Shown one piece after another: positions 57,396 to 64,000 of a DNA stretch of 64,000 nucleotides. The stretch's first letter is position 1. Each line of letters starts with the position of its first letter. The notes below the pieces were generated by a model that did not search any database, was not told the DNA's origin, and worked only from the letters and a program-made list of their open reading frames with translations. A program made the translations under genes and the position numbers. The stretch is from Heliocidaris tuberculata. Lineage: Eukaryota > Echinodermata > Echinoidea > Camarodonta > Echinometridae. The stretch is from NCBI GenBank assembly GCA_025618425.1, contig CM046851.1, forward strand, positions 3,213,024-3,277,023. Direction: 5' to 3'.

Positions 57396-57600
57396 CCCAA
57401 TGTCTCTATCTCTCTCTATCTATCTTTCTCTCTCTCTCTCTCTCTTGTTCTCTATCTTTCTTCCTTTCTTCTGCTCTATCTCTCTTCTTTCTCTATTATA
57501 TTTCTTTCTCTCTGAAATCTCTATCTTTCTCTCTTTCTTTCTCGTTTCTCTTTATAGCTTCGCTCTCTCTCTCTCTCTCTCTCTCTTTCTTTTTCAGTTC
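57396..57600. repeat. CT-rich microsatellite
   Basis: (CT)n with CTTT and TATC interruptions. Confidence 0.9.
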
Positions 57601-59112
57601 TTAAAGCAAAAGGAACCAGTACACATTCTAATATATTTTCTCCTTCATAATTATCTTCATTCCCTCATTCAATCAATAATATTTTATCTACAGTAGATAT
57701 TAAGAAACTACAAAAGGAGAAAACTTTTAAATACTATTCTACTCTAATAATAGCATTCCCCTCAAAGGACAAGCCTACATCGAATTCATTCATCCTACAC
57801 TGTACAGGAAACTTTCTTTTAATATGAATATATTTCATATATAATAAAATATAATAATAAAATATTTAAAAATATATACTCAATATAGTGAAGCTAGCCT
57901 TTAGTATATTGCTAACCTTCTATAATGCACATACATGCATTGCATGTAACACCAATAGAAAGCAAATTTCTGTATTGTACAAGAAAAATAAATCTTGAAT
58001 AGATTGTCTTACAATTATCAGAATAAAAGGCAAGAATCAAGCTGTTTATTGTTTATAAAGAAAAATATACTCATATACTGAAGCTGTTTGTCTTGCAATC
58101 ATCAGAATGAAAGGCAAGAATTAAGCTGTTTATCTTTTTTTCAATACTAATCACCTCTTTACATTTGACTACTGACACACATTAAAACCTTGCTACATAT
58201 AGCCTTCTATGATTTTTTTTCTTTTTTAACTTCTTTGCTTTTAGGCAATTGTGTGCAATGTCTTTTTTCTACATATTTTGTCCAAAAATGAAAAATCTTT
58301 TGATGTGACCATTGAATAATGGTATTTTCTGGTATCACCACCAATAGTCATGGTCACATCTAGAGATTTTTTGTTCATGCGTGAAATATACGTATAAATG
58401 TAGGATGTCGTACAGGACACTCTGCATGGAATCGCCCTTTTCTAATGTTCTCTATCAAATCAATATACCTGTAAAGACTGGTGACATGATTTCACATTAA
58501 TAGTTATAATGTATGTAGTGGGTTCTTAAACTGTGCACATGTCCACCATGCAGTGATCCTCCTGGATACATTAATATAATTCCCTAGGTTATAGCATTTA
58601 CAGCATTCTAGCACTCAAGGCATTTCTCCATACCAGATTCCCATTGACTACTACATATAGGTCAAGAGAGACAATTGTAGACAAATTTCCTTATCTCAGA
58701 AAAGCAAAAGCAATGAATTAAAGCCCTTGGTTAAATGTCAAGTAAATGAACTGCAATTCCATGGTGCTCCCTTCTATATACAAAGGTGGCTGTGTTTGCC
58801 AAAGTGTCAAGATAGACTTCCTTCCACATTCAAGAGAGAAAATTATGGCATTTGGAATGAACCATTTAATTAAATTTGGAAGCAGAACCAATGATCCTTC
58901 TCATAAACTTGTGAGATAAGTAAATATTCACCGAGGGGTGTTGATTGATGAGTGAACATTTATGGACAAAGCTACACCTCCACTGAGTTTGATAAAATGA
59001 ACTAAGGATGAGGAAAATGAGATACACACATGTCACATAAAGCTGCACATATGCCAGACATATACATAATTAATAACAGTTTGCTGCCAACACAACATTT
59101 TCATCTTTACCT
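57601..59112. other. AT-rich noncoding DNA with one local duplication
   Basis: The phrase AGGCAAGAAT(C/T)AAGCTGTTTAT occurs at about 58029 and 58110, an 81-bp spaced duplication. No gene. Confidence 0.4.
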
Positions 59113-59315
59113 TAAAGGGCAATCCAACCTTGGTAATAATATAATTTGTGTGAAAGCAGAAAAATAAGAAAAACAGGACGGTGAAACTGAAAGTTTTTTT
59201 TTAAATGGACAAGGAATAAGAAAATTATGGATGTTTGAAAAATGAGATCACTAAATCCATGTGAATCTCAAATTGGCAACTGGTAACTTGGTGAGTTGAT
59301 TGTGACATATAAGTA
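59113..59315. mobile_element. Family A half-copy
   Basis: TTAAAGGGCAATCCAACCTT, then GTGTGAAAGCAGAAAAATAA, then GAGTTGATTGTGACATA: one terminus and adjoining interior, opposite in orientation to 35997-36544. Confidence 0.7.
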
Positions 59316-60056
59316 TACTTTAAGTATAATGTCATTGATAGCAAAGGCAAACTATCACATTTGCCAAGTCATATAAGATTGCATTGATTAATAGACAAAA
59401 TGTGTTTAACTAATCACAAAATACATGTCAACTACATGTATGCCATGTTTAGTCAATACATCATCCCACTTGCCTATTTTTAATGCTCGCCTCCTTATTG
59501 CTATTCAATATTTGTGACCAGGCACCGCAAAAACCATCAAAAAGTCGCCAGATATGAATTTTTAGTTAAGGTCTGATTCTGAACAAGGAGATTCTCAGCT
59601 ATAAAATGATATACATCATTAGCAATTATATGTTCCTAACTCACTGTACAAAGAGTAGAATGCACAGTCCCTCAGAATGTTACTTCTGAGAAATAAGGGT
59701 TTGAAGTATGCAGTCTATTGAAGCACTCTGACTTTCAAGGTCTTGCACTAAGTTGACAAAAGGAGGATTAGAACTCAATATAAATTTCTATGAAGGGATT
59801 ATCAGATTGTCCTAAAACTTGGCATACTAATTAGGCACATCCTCATCATAGTGCATGAGTATCAATGCAAGAATTTACTCTGTTTTAAAGTTATGGAAGA
59901 TCAAAATGAGACAAGTATTCAGGGTCATAAACAAGAAAAGTAATACAACAAAATCGAGAGAAGACAAACATAAGTCTAATAAAAAAAACTGTCATAAATA
60001 CCACTTTTACATTGTCTGGTGCCTCTAAATTTTTAGATTACTTAGAAAAAAGTATA
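59316..60056. other. AT-rich noncoding DNA
   Basis: Nothing recognised. Confidence 0.4.
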
Positions 60057-60061
60057 CTCTT

Positions 60062-60215
60062 CAGAGGCAGATCCAGGAATTTATAGAAAAAAAAAAGGGT
60101 TATCAGATTTTTTTGGTCCAGTTGTCCTCTAGAATTTGGCCGATTCAGCCCCCCTCTGGCTTCAAAAGGGGGGGGGCGTGGCTGATTCGGCCCCCCCCCC
60201 CTTGATCCGCCCCTG
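60062..60215. mobile_element. Short hAT-like MITE
   Basis: CAGAGGCAGATCCAGG and CTTGATCCGCCCCTG are inverted ends. CTCTT abuts both outer sides (60057-60061, 60216-60220), shorter than the usual 8 bp. The interior has poly-C/poly-G stretches that pair (GGCCGATTCAGCCCCCC and GGGGGGGGGCGTGGCTGATT). Confidence 0.65.
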
Positions 60216-60220
60216 CTCTT

Positions 60221-61192
60221 TCAGGAAATACCCAAAACTAAAATTTGACCATGCCAACCAAAAACACATTGACTGAGCTCTAACTGAAAATCATACAGTG
60301 ATACAGTGCGACACTTTGGTAGTTTTGTGGTGCCCAGTCACATTTTTTCTTTTATGTGTGAATGAAAAAAAATTTATAATAGAAAGAGGCAAAATATACA
60401 GTACTACTGCTACGATAAACTAAACTTGGAAGGAATTTAAAAATATAGATTGTTTGAACCATGAACTATGATTATTTCTTAGCAGCAGTCATCTTGAAAA
60501 CTCCTTTCTTCTATTACCTATTTCTTTCCTTTTTTTTTTCTTTTTTAAATCCTGCTCAAATCTGAATTTACTCAATAATGATACTTGTTACACTAAAGCC
60601 TCATTCAAAATTCAAATATGACGCAGCAGATCACCTAAAAAAAAAAACACTGCAGCAAAATAAAATGGCGTAAGCATAGTGTACCTGACATTTCTGTACC
60701 TTGTAACACACTGATAATTAAGTACAATTATGGGCCTTTCCTATTGAAGCATAGATACTTATACCTCACCCCCATTTGCCATTCATTTACACCTTGGCGC
60801 TGTTTCATAAACTTGTTATCAATAACAACTGCACCATTTCTATGACAAATTTGCTTTCAGCCAATCAGATTCAAGGATTTCAGCTTATGCAAGTTTATAT
60901 TTTGCCGCTGCCGTTTATTGTGTTATTTGCCTTTTAACCGATACCTATAAGAACATTCTATATTTCAGAGAGCATTTTTTTCTTTTCTTTCCTTTTTTTT
61001 TTTCTTTTTCCTTAAGGTCAAGCATACCACTAATGTTCTGTTTTCTATGTAATTTATTGTTAATTTAGTTGTTTCATTTGGTTTATTCAATATTCTAACA
61101 ATATATTCTCTCAATGAGAAACCATTTTTCCTTTCCCATCTTTCTTTCTCCATCTTGCTTATTTTTGTTTTGTTTGTTTCATTAAAGCTAAT
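60221..61192. other. AT-rich noncoding DNA
   Basis: A fragment near 60800-60900 (GTTTCATAAACTTGTTATCAA, CAGCCAATCAGATTCAAGG) resembles the palindromic MITE type at 21287 but is too degraded to bound. Confidence 0.35.
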
Positions 61193-61519
61193 GGCTCATA
61201 TTCTCGAAAGGTGCCTAACTTAAGCCCCAGCCTAAGTGTGTAGATTTAGGCCACCTAATTATGGAGAGCCAAATATCAATCTTTTAATCTTAAGTACAAA
61301 ATCCCACTAGTTCTGGGACTAAATGCAAATACAAAAACCGACACGATAGAATTAATTTCTAATGCTCATTTCATGCCAGAAAAAATTTAGTTTCTTTACT
61401 TTGTTACATAAATATTGTAATTTATACGGGACTTGTGTGTTGATGAATAGCCTTCCATAAATCAGTTAAAGTTAAGCCAGGCTTAACTTACCGGGTAGGC
61501 CACTTTCGAGAATACAGGC
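61193..61519. mobile_element. 327-bp MITE
   Basis: GGCTCATATTCTCGAAAGGT and ACTTTCGAGAATACAGGC are inverted ends. CCTAACTTAAG and the inner CTTAACTTACCGGG also pair. Confidence 0.75.
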
Positions 61520-61689
61520 TTTTATCTCTTTATTTTACTTTACTTCTGTTCCACTATTCTGTTGTCCTATAATGTCTTGTACTTCTTATTTTTATTAAAA
61601 CTGAATAGTGCAAAAGTAGTTGATGCTTTAATATGGCATTTGTCATGTTTGTTTGTTTTTTGTTTGTTTTTTGTTTGTTTATTTCCATT

Positions 61690-61746
61690 GTGTGTGTGTG
61701 TGTGCGTGTGTGTGTGTGTTTTTTTTTTTTCTCTCTCTCTCTCTCC
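61690..61746. repeat. (TG)n / poly-T / (CT)n compound microsatellite
   Basis: About 16 TG dinucleotides with one interruption, then poly-T and then CT repeats. Confidence 0.9.
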
Positions 61747-62690
61747 TTATTCTCTTTGGTGTTGTCCGTCTTCTTTTGTTCGTCTTTTTCTTTTCTTTCT
61801 TTTCTGTGGCGATAAGTTAATTTTTTGGGGGGAGGGGGCTGTTGCAGTTATTATTTATGGTGTATGCGGGGGTGTGAGGGTGTGTGTGTATGCGTTTTTA
61901 TCTTTTTTTTTAATGTATACTTGCTATATAAATTGTACAGAAATTTTTTTGAGGGGTTTGCAAAATACAAGCTTTGCTTTTTAGCATTCCCCTCCATTTT
62001 CAGCATTTATTTATTATAATTATCTTTGAAAATTACACTGAATGAAAATTATTGTTATTACATTCATTTTGTTCATGATATTATTTAGGATATATTTACG
62101 TTTGTTTTTATATTTTTGAAAATGATTCATGATATTATTTATGATGTAATAACGTTATATTCTGTTGAAAAATGGTTCATGAAATTATGATGTAATTACG
62201 TTGTTATATTCTGTTGAAAATGGCAAATAAATGAAATGAAATGAAAAAAAAAAATGAAATGTTCATTTTATCTTTCTACCCATTATTCAGTTGATATCTT
62301 GCAGTCTGTGCATGTTTGTGTTTCAACAATGACCTTGAATCGTGGTGGTGGTGGTAGTTGAATTTTTTTAAATTTGACTTTCTTATTCCTTCTTATGTTA
62401 TACACTAATGAGTTGCAAGCTTAGGTGTACACTCACAATTTTGCCAGGGGGAGGCTAATGCCTCTTGCCTAAATAGCAACTTCCAGTTTCTAAATTTGGC
62501 AAGCAAGCAAAGGGAGCAAGCAAAAATTTGCTCTCAAATAAATGTAGGCCTATTAAGCTAGTTATTTTTTTCAAACTCTGTTGCTGGTTTTGCTTTGTTT
62601 TAAAGTACTACACCCTTCTCTTAAAATCAACAATCCATTTTCAATATAACATTCCTCCTCCCCTCCCCCCCAAACAAATTATCATTGTGA

Positions 62691-62736
<46 letters not shown>

Positions 62737-63189
62737 GCTGTTGCTGGTGTGGTGGTGGTGATGGTGGTTGTAGTTGTTGTTATTGTTGGTGTTGTTTTTA
62801 TCATCATCATTACGTGTACCATTATTATGACCAAACCAATACAGGAAGAACACCATTACCTCAAAAAAGGGTGCATGTGATGCATCAGAACTTTGCAGGA
62901 GGTGGCAGGCATTGTTTTAAAAACAGGACATATAAAAAAAAATAATATTATACTCGGTTATCCACCCCCCCCCCCTTCTCTGGTGATAATATCAACAATT
63001 TTCCATTCCCAAATAGTCCATTTAAGGCTCCTACACAACCAACAGCGAAACTTGAAAAGTTCTTTCCACTGAAATTTCTAAGTCGATTTATAATCGTAAC
63101 TGGTAACTGAACCATTTCAGTTTTGTTGCCCAAGAGGCAACCTTGAGAAATTTGCATAATTTTGCATAATAAGATCTGATGTGTTGTTC
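61747..63189. other. Low-complexity noncoding DNA
   Basis: It includes a locally duplicated TTCATGATATTATTTA(G)GAT block (62075-62140), a GAAATGAAATGAAAAAAAAA stretch near 62232, and (GAT)n at about 62692-62735. No gene. Confidence 0.45.
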
Positions 63190-63260
63190 ATCTTGTGCAA
63201 TACAACCTGTGATACAAGGAAGAGGGGTATTATTTCATCACAGGTTTTATTGCACAAGAT
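63190..63260. repeat. Hairpin, 24-bp arms
   Basis: ATCTTGTGCAATACAACCTG (63190 on) is mirrored by CAGGTTTTATTGCACAAGAT (to 63260) with a 23-base loop; a single mismatch is visible. Confidence 0.85.
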
Positions 63261-63529
63261 TAACAATGTAATGTAATGCAATGTAATTATCAATGTTGCC
63301 TTGCGCTATAACTGTAAGATGTCTTGTGCTGTTTAATATAAATAAACATGTGACCATTTGGATACTGCAAATTAAACAAAATGCTCACCGTAGCTTTTTC
63401 AGCAACAAAGCTGAAATTGTTCAGAGACAACATGGGATCACAAATATGCAAACAAATCTTCAACAGAAAGAACTTTTGTAGGTTCATAAAATATTAAGTC
63501 GACTAAAACTCCACATTCAGTACATGAAG

Positions 63530-63658
63530 ATTAAAGGAAGATCAAACCCTTATGGCAAGTTATTCCGAAAGAAAGGAGGAAATCAGAAAAGCTGATTGGT
63601 GAAAGTTTCAACAAAATTGGACAAGCAATAAGAAAGTTATGAATATTTGAATGATGTC
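63530..63658. mobile_element. Family A fragment interrupted by a hAT element
   Basis: TAAAGGAAGATCAAACCCTT, AGAAAAGCTGATTGGTGAAA and TGGACAAGCAATAAGAAAGT follow the family A order up to the point where the hAT element begins. Confidence 0.65.
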
Positions 63659-63666
63659 ATCACTAT

Positions 63667-63992
63667 CAGTGTTATAAGTGTCGAGACCATCTAAAGACCT
63701 GTTTTTATAGGGTCTCGGTCTCAAACCTCAAGGTCTCAAAAAAAACACTTGAGACCTCTTGAGACCCCGACTTTAAAAATCCGCAGGTTTGGAGAGATTG
63801 TTTTCCTTGCTATTTAATCAAATAGGTGTAAAAAAAAATTTCAAGATATTTTTAACAGGCTCACATTTTCCAAGGCTATCATGTAAAGTTTGTTGGGTTC
63901 CATTTTCCTTTAGATTTAATGAGGTCTGGGTCTTGGTCTTGGTTTAGGAAGGGAAAGTCTCCGTCTCTGTCTCGGTCTCGACTACAACACTG
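63667..63992. mobile_element. hAT MITE, 326 bp, exact 8-bp target duplication
   Basis: CAGTGTTATAAGTGTCGAGACC-type left end (CAGTGTTATAAG, GTCGAGACC) and right end GGTCTCGACTACAACACTG are inverted. ATCACTAT flanks both sides (63659-63666 and 63993-64000). GTCTC/GAGAC motifs recur throughout the element. Confidence 0.9.
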
Positions 63993-64000
63993 ATCACTAT

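Overview
This window is invertebrate animal genomic DNA. It is AT-rich and dominated by introns, microsatellites and short DNA transposons. I see no prokaryotic gene organisation, CRISPR array, rRNA gene or functional tRNA gene. The abundance of hAT, Tc1/mariner and other short inverted-terminal-repeat elements, tRNA-derived SINEs with (ATT)n tails, long CT-rich tracts and a gene close to vertebrate ZMIZ1 point to an invertebrate deuterostome. A sea urchin or other echinoderm is my best guess. The species cannot be fixed from the sequence alone.

The only gene I can support is the 5' part of a ZMIZ1/ZMIZ2-like (Zimp, PIAS-like SUMO-ligase family) transcriptional co-regulator on the minus strand. 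Three consecutive coding exons have good splice sites and compatible phases: 7657-7749 (start codon at 7725), 6636-6749 and 4872-4977. They encode the conserved N-terminal domain, and the reading frame leaves exon 3 in phase 1, so the next exon must lie beyond the left edge. A stop codon in frame just upstream of the ATG confirms the start. A splice acceptor upstream of the ATG shows that the 5'UTR is split. A good candidate for the upstream noncoding exon is 10618-10767, with three tiny upstream ORFs, one of them a bare ATG-stop. A weaker candidate for a distant first exon has its donor at 50591.

The rest is regulatory or intronic DNA and mobile-element debris. Introns 2 and 1 of the gene and the upstream intron carry a roughly 150-bp tandem array (5840-6440), a TTAA-flanked mini-element and a 142-144 bp tandem array (7775-8188). 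From 9 to 22 kb lie SINEs, CT tracts and many MITEs. From 22.7 to 24.75 kb a diverged tandem array is split by a 1.35-kb hAT element with a perfect 8-bp target duplication. From 26 to 31 kb there are two more hAT elements with exact duplications, one of them a large fold-back, and a probable LTR. From 33 to 49 kb there are palindromic elements, a 53-bp tandem array inside a MITE, a 1.2-kb Tc1/mariner-type element with terminal inverted repeats of about 320 bp, and an array of TGACCTTTGACC-bearing units. From 50 to 64 kb there are non-LTR tails, hairpins and MITEs, and the window ends exactly on the target duplication of a final hAT element.

The most interesting observations are a dispersed family of 75-90 bp near-perfect hairpins that look like microRNA precursors, the fold-back hAT and long-TIR elements, the arrays of nuclear-receptor-like DR1 motifs, and the uORF-rich 5' leader candidate. 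Transcription data would be needed to test each.
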